Source: Choricystis sp. odSpoLacu1 (taxonomy: Eukaryota > Chlorophyta > Trebouxiophyceae). Taken from it: a stretch of 64,000 bases of DNA. How positions within the stretch are numbered: the first letter of the stretch is position 1; each line of letters starts with the position of its first letter. Below, piece after piece: positions 19,197-29,872 of this stretch. The stretch spans positions 558,001-622,000 of the forward strand of contig OY253652.1 in NCBI GenBank assembly GCA_958009055.1. The letters are read 5' to 3'. A model generated the notes under the pieces. That model searched no databases. It saw only the letters and a list, made by a program, of their open reading frames with translations, and was not told the DNA's origin. The translations under genes were made by a program, and so were the position numbers.

Positions 19197-19427
19197 ATGG
19201 CACGATGATCCTGTTTTTTTTTTCCTCTTAGGCGCTTTTCCTACTATGCCGGGTAGACAAACAACGGTCAAGGCGGCTGCCCGACTTGACCCGTTCTTTG
19301 GCCAAGGCGTTTTTTTCCTTGACTCTTGTTTCCAAAAATCGATTTAACTTTTTTCTAAACCAAACGACTGTTTTTTTTCTTTGCACCACTGCCCGACTGA
19401 AACATCCAATAAAAAAACCGGCGCCTC

Positions 19428-20111
19428 TCAGTGCCACGTGTGCAGCCAGTAGACCACGATCAAAAAGGTGCACGCTCCCGCGACGCCGGCGACCACCATG
19501 GCGTCACGGTCGCGCCGGCGCCGGATGGCGGCCAGCAGGCCCCCAATCACCGGGAACCTGTCCCCCACCGACGCCAGCCGGCCCGCTGTCCCGCCCAGGC
19601 GCCCGCGCTGGTCCAACAGAGACGTTCCCGTGGCGGACGCAAAGCCCAGCACATCGTCCAGGGCGGCGTGTGCGGAGGCCAGCACGCCTCGCTCGCGCAG
19701 CAGGGCGCCCCGCGTGCCGCCACCGCCGGTGTCTGCAGAGGGCGACACGCCACCAAACAACGCCGCCCTCTCCTGGGCGGCGGCCACGGTGGCCGCCAGC
19801 CGGGTGAAGCGGGTGCGCAGCTCGATGGCCACACTGGCCGCGCGCGCGGCAGTGTGGGACCTGGCCGCCGTCTCGCCGCCGCCGTCACTGGTGACCGCCC
19901 TCTGCAGCTCGCCCACCGCGCCCTCCAGCTCGGTCAACAGCCTGTCCACGGCGGCCGCCTTGGAGGCGGCCAGCTGCTGCGCCGACAGACCGCGCTCGCC
20001 GCCCGCGAACGCATCGTCCGCGGCTGCCGCCAGCTTGGCGTACGCGTTGATCTCGGCATCGGCGGCCGTCTCCAGCCGGCGAGCGTTGCGGCGAGCACCA
20101 TCCCACGGCAT
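19428..20111 (-). CDS. Golgi SNARE GOSR1/GOS28-like
   Basis: Single exon, 227 residues, the usual size for Golgi SNAP receptor complex member 1, which works in ER-Golgi and intra-Golgi vesicle fusion as a Qb-SNARE. It starts MPWDGARRNARRLETAADAE. The C-terminal third matches the family: LLRERGVLASAHAALDDVLG, a SNARE coiled coil, DRFPVIGGLLAAIRRRRDRD, and a final transmembrane anchor VVAGVAGACTFLIVVYWLHTWH-type of about 20 residues ending four residues from the stop. Weak coiled-coil helices fill the N-terminal half. The 3' end faces the unrecognised gene across 231 bases that contain an AATAAA-like motif on the plus strand near 19408. Confidence 0.93.
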   Translation of the reverse strand: MPWDGARRNARRLETAADAEINAYAKLAAAADDAFAGGERGLSAQQLAASKAAAVDRLLTELEGAVGELQRAVTSDGGGETAARSHTAARAASVAIELRTRFTRLAATVAAAQERAALFGGVSPSADTGGGGTRGALLRERGVLASAHAALDDVLGFASATGTSLLDQRGRLGGTAGRLASVGDRFPVIGGLLAAIRRRRDRDAMVVAGVAGACTFLIVVYWLHTWH

Positions 20112-20428
20112 TGAGAGGAAGGGAGGAGGGTGGGGGTGGGGGGGGGGGGGGTGGGTGGGCGATGCGCCTGGACGAGGTGTCTTTTTTCGAGTGCGCGTGG
20201 AAGGCGCGCCCTGCTGGTGCACCGCCGCCCGATCGGAGGAGACCAAGAACGCTGCCTGGTTGGGCGTGAGCGAGTGCGCACGTGGGCGTGGCGCGCGCGC
20301 AGCACGGGCGTCAAAAGAAAACAAAAACCGCAAAACTGATGGCACACACACGTTCGTGGTGCAAAAGAGAGCGTCCTCCCGCTCGCCTTTCTTGCTGCGC
20401 GCGCCCCTCCCCCTCCTCTGCCGCCGCC
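20112..20428. promoter_or_regulatory. Divergent intergenic region between GOSR1 and DDB1
   Basis: 317 bases between two start codons. It includes a G-rich tract around 20126-20157 with a run of about 13 G, able in principle to form a G-quadruplex, and a CA-rich patch near 20341. No coding signal is seen. Confidence 0.45.
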
Positions 20429-21347
20429 ATGGCCGACATGGACGTGGACGCGCCGCCCCCACCACCCCCCGCCACCGGGGCCGCCCCCCCCCCTGCCGCG
20501 CTGTACGTGACGTCGGCCCACAAGCCGACCACCGTCACGCACGCGGTGGTGGGCGCGTTCACGGGGGCGGATGAACGCAACTTGATCATTGCGTGAGTGT
20601 GAAGGAAGGGGGAGAGCGGCAGGGAGGCGTGCGGGAGGGGAGGCCCCACTGTCGCTCCCCGCCCGACGTGGAGGCGCCTCCACCAAAACACTCACCCTCG
20701 GACGCCTCTTCCCCCCCCTCGGACCCTAAGCCGCGGCACCCGCATCGAGGTGCACCGCATCACGGCCGAAGGCCTGCAGGTGAGGGGTGGACTGGAGACG
20801 GAGAGAGGAGAGGGAAAGAGTTTTTTGTTTCCGACGCATCGACATTCGACCCTCCACGGCACTCAACCGCCACACACCAGGGCATGCTCGACGTCCCCAT
20901 CTACGGCCGCGTCGCCACGCTGCGCCTGCTGCGCCTGCCGGTGAGTGATGTGTGTGTTTGTGTTTGAAACATGGACGGGCAGACGCTCCTCAGCCACACT
21001 CACTCCCCTTCCTCCACCCAGGACCGCACCACGGACTCCCTCTTCCTGTGCACCGAGCGCTACGAGTTCTGCGTGCTGGACTGGGACGCGGCCGCGGGCG
21101 AGCTGGTCACCCGCGCCCGCGGCAACGCGGCCGACCGCGTCGGCCGTGCCGCCGACGCGGGGCAACTGGGCGCGGTCGACCCCGCCGCCCGCATGGTGGC
21201 CCTCCACCTGTATGACGGCATGCTCAAGATCATTCCCATTGACGACAAGGGCGCGTTGAGCGAGGTGAGAGAGAATGAGAGGGTGGCTGTAGGGAGGGAA
21301 GGGCGAGGTCGGTGGTTTTTCGGTCGTCCAAACTCAGACCCTGCCCT

Positions 21348-21387
<40 letters not shown>

Positions 21388-24322
21388 CCACCCACAGGCC
21401 TACAACATCCGCATCGAGGAACAAAACGTGCTGGCCCTCACCTTCCTGGACGCTCCCTCCGTCCGCCGCCCCCTCATCGCCCTTCTCTCAGAAGACGCGC
21501 GCGGCGCTCGCTCCGTGCGCACCTACGAGATCGACAGCCGCGATAAAGAGCTCGTCGAGGGGGCCTGGAGCCTGCCCGCCGCCGATGCGGGTGCCTGCGC
21601 CCTGGCGGCCGTCCCGTCCGCCGTCGACGGTGGCGGCGGGTGCCTGGTTGTGGGTGCGGCCAGCGTCGCGTACGCCGCCCCCGGCGACGCGCGGGCCACG
21701 GTGCCCATGAAGCGGTCCGACGTGCGATCCATCGCCCCCGTGGACGACGACAAGTGGCTGCTGGGCGACGCGGACGGCCGCCTGTCCCTACTGGCCGCCG
21801 TGCGCGGCGCGCCGGGTGGCGTCACCAGCTTGCGCCTCGAACCCCTGGGCACCACATCCGCCCCCTCCGCCCTGGCCTACCTGGACAACCGAGTCGTGTT
21901 TGTGGGGTCGGCGGGCGGCGACTCCCAGCTGGTGCGCCTGTCCACGGAGCCGGTGGGTGGCGAAGCAGACAATTACGTCGAGCTGCTGGAAACCTTCCGC
22001 AACCTCGGCCCCATCGTCGACATGGTGGCCGTCGACGCCGACAAGTCGGGCGCCTGTATGCTGGTGACGGCGTCCGGGGTGGGCAAAGACGGGTCGCTGC
22101 GCATCGTGCGCAACGGGGTGGGCGTCGCGGAGCAGGCCGCGGCCGACCTGCCGGGCGTCACGCGCGTGTGGGGCCTGCGCACCGCCTCCTCTGGCGATGC
22201 AGACGGTGCCCTGCTGCTTTCCTTTGTGGGGGCCACCCGCCTGCTGGAGTTTGACGCGGACGACGCGCTGGGCGACGCTGCCAGCGTGGGGGCCCTGGAC
22301 ACGGGCGCGCCCACGCTCGCGGCCGCGGCCGCGCGCGGGGGGCGCCTGCTGGTGGCCACGCCCGCCAGCGTGCGCCTGCTGGCCCCCAGCACCCGGGCCC
22401 TGGTGGTCGAGTGGGCGCCTCCGGCCGGGGAGCGCCTGCTGGCGGCGGCAGCCACGCCGTCGTGCGCGCTGGTCGCGACGAGCGGGCGTGGGCTCGTGTT
22501 GTTGTCGGTCGACGCCACCGGCGCCGCCCTCACTGTCACCTCGTCCACATCCACCCCGGCCGACGTGTCGTGCCTGGACATCACCCCCCTGGCAGATGGC
22601 ACCGACGCGCCCCCCGCCCTGGCGCTCGTGGGGGCGTGGGACGTGCGCGCGCGCGTGCTCGCGCTGCCGTCGCTGCAAGAAACCGCGCACGACGTGCTGC
22701 CCGGCGACGCCGTCCCCCGCTCGGCCGCCCTGGCCCTGCTGGATGGCGCTCCGTATGCTCTCCTAGCCATGGGCGATGGCCGCCTGCTGACGTGGCGCGT
22801 GGACGCCCCCACCGGCGCGTTGTCCGACCGGCGCGCCGTCGCGCTCGGCTCGCACGCCGCGTCCCTCGCCCCCTTTGGCGCGGGCGCCAAGGCCGCCGTC
22901 CTGGCCGCCTGCGACCGACCCGCCGTCGTGCACGCCGCCAACGGGCGGCTGCTGGTGTCCAATGTGAATGAGGGGGACGTGACCGCCATGGCGCGCCTCA
23001 ACGCGGCCGCCTTCCCCGGCGCCCTGGCCCTCGCCCGCCCAGCGGGTCTGTCCATCGGCACGGTGGACGCCATCCAGCGCCTGCACGTGCGCGCCGTCCC
23101 TCTGGGCGAGCAACCCCGCCGCCTGGCGCACTCGCCCGCCACGCGCACACTGGCCGCCACGATCGACGGCGGCGGTGGCGACGCGGTCGCGGCGGCAGCC
23201 CCCGACGCGGTCCGCCTGTTTGATGATGCGACATATGAAACCCTGGACCGCGTGTCCCTGGATGTGGGCGAAGTCGCCTGCTCCATCACGTGCGTGCCCT
23301 CGTTTGACAGTGGACCCGACGGGAGGGAGGGCCCCTTTTATGCAGTCGGCACCGCCTACTCCCACCCGGGGGAAGCCGAACCCTCCCGCGGCCGCCTCCT
23401 CGTCTACCGCGTCACGGAGGGCCGCACTTTGGAACTCGTCACCGAGCGCGAGCTGAGTGGGTCAGCCTACTTTGTGACCCCCTTCCGCGGCGGCGTGCTG
23501 GCGGGCGTCAACTCGCGCGTCGCCCTCTACAAGTTGGCGTCCGCCGACGACGGCTCCCCCGTGCTAGATCTGGTGGCCTCCCACGGCGGCCACGTGCTGG
23601 CGCTGTACGTGGCGGTGCGGGGTGATTATGTGGCGGTGGGTGACCTCATGCGCTCCATCTCGCTGCTCGCGTGGCGCCCCGAATCCTCCACCCTGGAGTC
23701 TGTCGCCCGCGACTACCACACCAACTGGATGACCGCGGTGGACGCCCTGGATGACGACACGTACATTGGGGCCGAAAACTCGTACAACCTGTTCGTCGCG
23801 CGCCGCAACGTGGGCGCGGCCGCGGACGAGGATCGCTCCCGCCTCGACATCGTGGGCGAATGGCACGCCGGCGAGTTTGTCAACCGTTTTGTGCATGGGT
23901 CCCTGGTCATGCGGCCGCCCGAGACGGGGGGCGGTGGTGGTGCTGCTGCCGACACCTCTGCCCCGTCGTCCGCCCCACCCGCCGGCCGCCCGCGCACGCT
24001 CCTCTTTGGCGCCATCTCGGGCGTCGTCGGCGTCGCCGCCTCCCTCACCCCCCCCCAGTTTGCCTTCTTCGACCGCCTGCAGACCGTGCTCCGCCGCCAC
24101 GTGCGCGGCGTGGGCGGGTTCGACCACGCGGCGTGGCGCGCGTTCGCGAACGAGCGCGCGGCGGCCGTCCCCGCGCGCGGCTTTGTGGATGGCGACCTGG
24201 TGGAGCAGTTCCTGGACCTGCCCCCCGACGTGGCGGCGGCCGTGGCGGCCGACTTTGGGCAGGGCGTCACCGCGGAGGCGCTGGCCAAGGCGGTGGATGA
24301 ACTGTCTCGCGCGTGCCACTGA
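20429..24322 (+). CDS. DDB1: DDB1, UV-damaged DNA-binding protein 1 / CUL4 adaptor
   Basis: Exons 20429-20592, 20731-20779, 20881-20940, 21022-21264 and 21398-24322; total 3,441 nt, 1,146 residues, close to the usual 1,090-1,140. DDB1 is the three-propeller adaptor that links CUL4 to DCAF substrate receptors in nucleotide excision repair and regulated proteolysis. The family pattern is easy to follow: YVTSAHKPTTVTHAVVGAFT, RGTRIEVHRITAEGLQ, RARGNAADRVGRAADAGQLG, ALHLYDGMLKIIPID, AYNIRIEEQNVLALTFLD, LLGDADGRLSLL, and in the third propeller YVAVGDLMRSISLLAWRPES, DDDTYIGAENSYNLFV and the C-terminal helices ending LAKAVDELSRACH. The first four introns are 81-138 nt; intron 4 holds an 18-unit CA repeat. 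A C10 run in exon 1 (20484-20493) does not disturb the frame here. Confidence 0.96.
21349..21384. repeat. (CA)n microsatellite in DDB1 intron 4
   Basis: 36 bases of perfect CA dinucleotide repeat (18 units), directly upstream of the intron acceptor. CA-rich acceptor tracts are common in this window; this is the longest. Confidence 0.95.
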
Positions 24323-24445
24323 GTTGGGTGTGTGTGTGTGTTTTTGTGTCAGTGTTTTCCCTTTTCCTTTCTCTCTTTGTTTCCGTGTGTGTGCGTTTGC
24401 AGTGTGCGTGTGGTGTGCGTGTGCAGGTCACACACAAAACAAACA

Positions 24446-25395
24446 TCAAAAATTGCCTGGCAGCGGCCCCCCCTCGACACCGCGCCCAGGCACCTCAGGC
24501 TCCGGCGGCTCCCACCCGGGCGCCGGCGCCCCTCCAAACACAACCCTCACCAGCGATGGCGTGTTCTCCCGCGCCAGCGTGCCCAGCGCGTTGGCCAGGG
24601 CGTCCAGGGCCAGTTCGTCTGCAGTCCCCATGTTGACGTGGACACGTGCCCACCTCCCTTTCGCCTCCAACTCCCCAAACTCGTGCATGACGGACGTGGA
24701 GGCGGAGGGGAGCAGGGTGGTGTCATAGGCGCGGGTGGCGAGGCCGGCGCCCTGGGAGAGCTGCAGGTTGGCCGTGTTGAACGCGCCGAGGCGGCCGAGC
24801 AGGAACCAGGCGGTGAGCACGCCGTCCAAGAGGTCTGTGTCGGCTGGGGTGGCGGTGCCCGTGAACTCAAACCAGAGCTGGTGGTGTGGGGAAGGGAGGC
24901 GGTGTGTGTTGGTGAGGGGGGGAGGGTCGGCCGTTCGTCACCCTCTCCTCTCACCCTCACCACCAACACTCACCCACAGATCAAACGGGTCGATGCGTTT
25001 GGCCAGTTCGATGGCCACGCCCGGCCCAAAGCGTGACTCGATCGACTCGCGCTTGGCGTCCTGGCGTTTGCGGACCTGGCGTGGTGGAGGGGAAAGGGAC
25101 TGGCGCGTGAGTTGGCGTCAGTGTTGTGTCCAAAAGCGGTGGCGCTGCGGCACCACACGCACTACTAAAACACTTTTCACTCACCTCCCTTGACAGCGCG
25201 TCCGCCGACGCGTCGTCCAGGCGCGTGCCCAGCAGGTCGAGCAGCTGGTCGTCCTCCATGCCGCTCAGTTCGGCCGCGCTGTAGGACGGCGGGGCCGCGG
25301 CAAGGGGAGTGACACGTCGTGTTGGGGTGAGTAGGCGAGCGCGTCGTGTCGGGGGGGGGGGCGCGTGGCGTGGGACGGCGGAGGGCGGGCGGCAT
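24446..25395 (-). CDS. DUF3531-family plastid protein, frame break near start
   Basis: Exon 1 ends at 25185, exon 2 is 24974-25075, exon 3 is 24446-24877; introns are 25076-25184 and 24878-24973. The conserved region reads RFGPGVAIELAKRIDPFDLW across exon 2, then LWFEFTG, LDGVLTAWFLLGRLGAFNTA and NLQLSQ, which matches DUF3531, a family of cyanobacteria and plastid-bearing eukaryotes with no assigned reaction. The exon 1 frame (YSAAELSGMEDDQLLDLLGT) has no upstream ATG. The ATG at 25395 (MPPALRRPTPRAPPP) is one base out of frame, and the conflict is removed if the G11 run at 25351-25361 has one base less (247 residues, with a transit-like leader). A 37-nt intron would also work. Otherwise the start would be 25259, giving 202 residues and no transit peptide. 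Confidence 0.75.
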
Positions 25396-25519
25396 GGTGT
25401 CGAGCGCAAGAGCGCCAGAGCGAAGAGTGTTCGACAACGACGGCTCGCGTCTCACTCTTTCAGCGCCGAATTGAAGGGCGCGACGCGCGTCTCACCCTCC
25501 CTCTTCCCTCCCAACCACC

Positions 25520-26503
25520 ATGCTGGCCGCCACTCTGTCCACCCTGCTCCGATCGGCCACCTCCCGCGCCGCCTCCACGTCGGCCGCTCCTCCCACAGCG
25601 CGCGCGCTCGCCGCGCTGTGCGCGTCCAACTCGTCCCTCCCCTCCCTGGAGGGCGCCACCCTGCTGGCCCGCGTGCTGCGTGCTGAGCGTGGGTTTGTGG
25701 TGGTGGACGCCGGCCTGAAACGCCCTGTGCGGGTGGCTCGCTCAGAACTGCGCAGTGACCAACTCGTGTCGTCCCCCGCGGGCGCCTCCCCCCTGCGCGA
25801 GGGCCCCGGCGACGTGCGTGTGGGGGACGTGCTGCGCATGCATGTGGATGCAGTCACCACACCGTATGGGGACCCCGCCCTGTCGTCGGGGCCCCGGGTT
25901 GTGCCGCGAGTCGCAGCAGCGGAAGCCTGGGCCGCCCTCACCGCCGCCCACGCGTCTGGCGGCACCGTGCAAGGCCGCGTCCTCAACGGCATCGGGGCGG
26001 GCGGCTTCGCGGTCGGCGTCGCCGGCATGGTGGGCTTCCTGCCGCACTCGCTGACGGCGCCAGCCACTGTGGCCCGCGTCGGCACCCTCCAACCCTTCCG
26101 CGTCGTGTCGGTGGACGCAACCGCCCGCACCTTCATCCTGGAGGATGTGGGGGCGGCGACGAGGCGGGCTGCTGCTGACAAGGCGAGGAAGGAGGCGGCA
26201 GCGGCGGGGGAGTCGATTGACAGGGTGACCGGGGTGCGTCGCCCTTGGGGGTCGACGCCGTGGGCGGCCAGGACAGCGCGACGCGCGAAGGATGGGGAGG
26301 GCGATGGTGCGCGGGCCAAGGCGCCCCGGTCGCCGCGCAAGCAGGAGGGTGGTGGCGATCAACAGGCGCAGAGGTGGACGCCTCGGCACGACGCGGCGGG
26401 CGGTGGCGACCGGCCGCGCCGGCCGCGGGAGGCTACCGCTGCTGCCGGTGAGGCGAGGGCGCCCCGCCAGCGCGGGCCGCCGCAGCAGGCGCGGGGTGAG
26501 TGA
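25520..26503 (+). CDS. S1-domain organellar (probably ribosomal) protein
   Basis: Single exon, 327 residues, starting MLAATLSTLLRSATSRAAST, a good mitochondrial/plastid presequence. Two OB-fold-like segments are visible: GATLLARVLRAERGFVVVDA (about 44-75) and an S1 segment GTVQGRVLNGIGAGGFAVGV with GMVGFLPHSL (about 150-185), followed by VVSVDATARTFILED. The last third is strongly basic, rich in Arg, Gly and Gln, and looks disordered and RNA-binding. The arrangement resembles mitochondrial small-subunit proteins related to bacterial S1 (bS1m/MRPS28-like), but I cannot separate that from another organellar S1 protein. It is divergent with the DUF3531 gene and converges on eS8. Confidence 0.7.
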   Translation: MLAATLSTLLRSATSRAASTSAAPPTARALAALCASNSSLPSLEGATLLARVLRAERGFVVVDAGLKRPVRVARSELRSDQLVSSPAGASPLREGPGDVRVGDVLRMHVDAVTTPYGDPALSSGPRVVPRVAAAEAWAALTAAHASGGTVQGRVLNGIGAGGFAVGVAGMVGFLPHSLTAPATVARVGTLQPFRVVSVDATARTFILEDVGAATRRAAADKARKEAAAAGESIDRVTGVRRPWGSTPWAARTARRAKDGEGDGARAKAPRSPRKQEGGGDQQAQRWTPRHDAAGGGDRPRRPREATAAAGEARAPRQRGPPQQARGE

Positions 26504-26740
26504 GTGTGGGTGAGAGAGTCTGATTTTTTGTGAGAAAAAAACACTTTCGTTGCTGCTGTCGCCAAACGAACCCCTCCCACACTTTTTCGGTTTTTTCTTT
26601 TGATTTTTGCAGGAAAAAAGGACACAGGGAAAAGGGGGGGGGGTAACCAAAGTTGAATAAAAAGGGAGGGAGGGGAGCAGCGGGCGCTCCCCCAAGGGGC
26701 AGCCCCACCGCCCAACCATCCCAACACACCCTCCTCCTCC

Positions 26741-28174
26741 TCAAGCCTTGGACTTTTTGCGCTGCATCTTCTTGACGTAGAACTCCAGCTCCTTGCCCTC
26801 CAGGATGTAGCCGTCGCACCGGCCCGACTGGCCGGGGCGGGACGCAATCGACGCGTACAGCCGGCCGACCGCAAACTGGTCATCGAGCGCAGCATCCAGC
26901 TTGCGCCCGGCGGACCGCGTCTTGATCTTGCGGGCCACGTGGTTGGAGCGCTTGGCGGCGTCGCCATCAGCGGGGGCGGCGACGCCGGCGGCGGCGGCCT
27001 TCTTTTTGAGGCCGACGTCGGCGCCGTAGTGGGCTGAGTACCACGCTTTGAAAGGAGCAGCATCCACCTGCACAATCGCACCCTTCACCAGCGTCTGGGT
27101 GCGCACCAGCTCGTTGTTGGACGCGTTGTAGACGACGTCCAGGATGCGCACCTTGCGGGTGACGGCTTGGGAGGGCCACGAAAAGTTGCCGTGGTCGAGG
27201 CGCAGCGCGCGGAACTTGAAGTTGCCGCCGCGCACGCGGACGCGGCGCACGGTGACGTTGGAGGAGAGCTTGGTCATGGCGGGCTGGCGGCCGAGCTCGT
27301 ACCTGGAGGGGAGGAGGGGGGGGGAAAGAGGGTGTGAGTCGGTTTTTGTTTCGACGAGCGCAGGCGGACGGCTCGGCGCGACGCCGCTCCTCTCCACGGC
27401 CGGCTACCAGCAGACCACACGTCCACCCACCCCAGAGCAGGCTGGGCGGGAGCGTGTGCGAGCGTGGGTGGCGCCAATGCGGCCGCAGTGGTCGCTCCGG
27501 CCTGTGATCGGCGGCCCGACGCGCGCTCTCCGAGGGGCGGCTGGTCGGCGAGCGGGGCAGCCGTCCTCCCGCCCTCCCACACACACGCACTCCCACACGC
27601 CCAACACTCACTTGCGCTTCTTGCGGTACTTCTTCTGCTTGCCGCCGGTCTCGCGGCGCTTGTGCAGCGAGTCGCGGGAAATGCCTGGGGGAAGGAGAGG
27701 GAAGGAATCGTCAGGCACAGGCAAAGCGCGCGTCATTGGCCGCTCTGCACACGCCTCCCCGCCCGATCGAAGCCGCCAAACACGCGCGCAGGCAGAGAAG
27801 CATGCAGGGCTGTAGCGGGGGGGCGGTGGGAGGCCGAGTGGAGCGTGTGTGACCGCGCTTGCGACGCCCGAGTCGGGGCCGCCGTGTGTCGGGGGCCGCC
27901 GGCGCGGACTGCCCCGCGCCCTCTATCCCACGCTGCACAACGCGGCTGCGCCTGGCCAGAGGCCGCAGCAAGCTGCGAACTCCAGGCGAGGCGGGGCGCG
28001 AGGCGGGAGGCGGGAGGAGGGGATGGCGGTCGGCGCGAGTTGCTCGGGCCGCCGGCCGCGATCGGGGGGACGGCGCGCCCCGCTCTCCGCGCGCCCGCGC
28101 CGGCGCAAAGGGGCCGCAGTCCCCGACCACTGATGCGCGGAGACGCGCGCTTGATGCACGAGCAACGTACCCAT
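26741..28174 (-). CDS. RPS8: 40S ribosomal protein eS8
   Basis: Cytosolic small-subunit ribosomal protein. Exon 1 is only four bases (ATGG, 28171-28174), exon 2 is 27612-27684, exon 3 is 26741-27302; introns are 27685-28170 (486 nt) and 27303-27611 (309 nt). Spliced length is 639 nt, 212 residues. The N-terminus becomes [18 protein letters not shown], and KKRKYELGR is restored across intron 2. Further family motifs are [44 protein letters not shown] and the C-terminal [21 protein letters not shown] four-base first exon after the start codon matches a common intron position in this gene family. Intron 1 is long and GC-rich with no coding potential; I looked for snoRNA C/D boxes and saw none. 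Confidence 0.97.
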
Positions 28175-28344
28175 GGTGACTTGAAGCCGCTGGGCAGGGG
28201 GAGGGGGAGGAGCACGAGAAAAACGGGGGGAGTGAGAGCGGGGAGTCGACGTAGACTTGCTCGAGCGCTCCTCTCACTCTTCCCCCACATTCGCTGTTTC
28301 CTAGCCGCCGCGGGGGCGCGTGTGCGTCGCCCCCGTCACACACG

Positions 28345-29692
28345 ATGCCCCGCCTCCTGGCGTGTCGCCTGCCCAGCCTCCCCACCACACGCCCCTCCAC
28401 ACGTCGACCCTGCTTCCCCCCACCCTGCGCCCACCCGCCCACCGTGGCCACCGTCCTCGCCACCGTGGAAGCCCTGCACCCGGCCTGGGCGGCGCGCGGG
28501 TGCCGGTTGGAGGGGGACGGGCCGTCTCCCACCCCTGACACTGCTGCCGCTGCGCTGCGTGCAGTCGCGACCGTCGCGCCGCGCGGCGGCCGTGGCAGCC
28601 GGACTGGGGGCGATCGCTCCTCCTCCCTGCTGCGTGACCGGCGGGTGGCGGGCCTGGTGGAAGCGTTGCGGCTGGGTGGGAAGGAGGAGGGGCTGCTGTG
28701 CCTCTCCCCCGCGCGCGCTCTGGACGCGGCCATCGCGGTAGGCAGCCTGGCCACCAGCGACGCCCACGATGGCGTGCTGGATGGCTGCCTGGCCTTTTTG
28801 ACCGCGTGTGGGTGGGAGGGAGTGTCCCCCAGGGGCGCGGCTGAGGTGATGGGGGCCTTGGCAGCTGCCACCTACGCGCCACCCTCCCCCCTGACCACCG
28901 CCGACGCCCTGGTGGCCACAGGCGCTGCCACTGGTCCCCGGTCCCACGCGCGCCCTCTCACGACCACGCTGTGGGCGTGCGCCGTGTTGCGGCATGAGCC
29001 TTCTGCTTGCCTCGACGCCGACAACGAACGAGCAGCCGCCAAGACGCTTGCCGCCGCCGCATCGAAAGGAGGTGTGCGCGGCGCACGGGCCACCTCTCGC
29101 GCCCTGTGGTCGCTGGCCGCGCTGCAGCGCGAGACTGGGCCCGCGTTTTCAACGACACTGGCCGCGTTGGCAGCGTCTCTCCCACCCCCCGACACTCTGG
29201 ACGCCCCCACCCTGACCCAGCTCCACCTGGCGTGCACCGCTGCCACGGTGGCCGGCGTCATTCTGCCCCTTCGCGCTGGCGACGTGGTGGCTGCCGCGGC
29301 TGCCGCCACGGCCGCGCGCGCGCGCAACCTCCACTCAGTCGTCCGCGCTGCAAGACTCTGTGGTCGCCACCCTAGAACGGCTGCTGGGCAGAGCCGCCAT
29401 CACACGAGAGGGTGTGGTGTCAGAGGTGGGCCTGCCCGTGGACGCACTGTTGCCGGGTATGCGGGTGGCGATCGAGGTCGATGGTGTGTCGCACTCAGTC
29501 CGTGTGCCGACTGCCTCCGGCCCCATCCTCATACCAGACGGACGCACCGCCCTCAAGACGCGGCTGCTGGAGGCGGGCGGGTGGCGCGTGCTGCGCGTGA
29601 CGGCGGGCGAGTGGGAGGGTGCGGGCGGCAGTGCGGCGCGCGAGGCGTGGTTGTTGGCGCAGTTGGTCGAGGTGGGGGCGGTGGCAGGGTAG
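28345..29692 (+). CDS. RAP-domain organellar RNA-processing protein
   Basis: Exons 28345-29283 and 29339-29692 joined by a 55-nt intron; 430 residues. The first 300 residues are Ala/Leu-rich helices in repeated arrays (LDAAIAVGSLATSDAHDGVL; TTTLWACAVLRHEPSACLDA; TSRALWSLAALQRETGPAFS), as in OPR/FASTK-type proteins. The C-terminal part is a RAP domain: ITREGVVSEVGLPVDALLPG, MRVAIEVDGVSHSV, LKTRLLEAGGWRVLRVTAGEW. RAP proteins bind organellar RNAs and act in plastid or mitochondrial transcript maturation; the RAP fold is related to endonuclease-like proteins. The N-terminal MPRLLACRLPSLPTTRPSTR is transit-like. The frame change at 29284-29338 could instead reflect a one-base error in the GC-dinucleotide stretch. 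It shares a 170-base divergent promoter with eS8. Confidence 0.78.
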
Positions 29693-29872
29693 ATGTAGAT
29701 TGAGCGTAATGTAGGCGTTTGGATCGAGTAGAACAAGACTGCGGTTAGGGAGGGTCGGCCGGGAGGGAGAACGAAAGGAGGAAACAGGGCCTCGCGATAC
29801 AACACAAAAAAGAAAACGTCTGGCCCGGTGCACTCGCCAGCCACAGACGCCCCCCTCCCTCTCCTCTCCACC

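Noticed and set aside
20126..20157. G-rich tract as a G-quadruplex promoter element
   Set aside because: It could fold, but a homopolymer-like G run in a GC-rich genome is common and nothing links it to GOSR1 or DDB1 control.
27685..28170. snoRNA in eS8 intron 1
   Set aside because: No C box (TGATGA) paired with a D box (CTGA) was visible on the gene strand.
27464..28741. Plus-strand open frame across eS8 intron 1 and the start of the RAP gene
   Set aside because: It overlaps proven exons and introns in another frame, with Arg/Pro composition and no motif.
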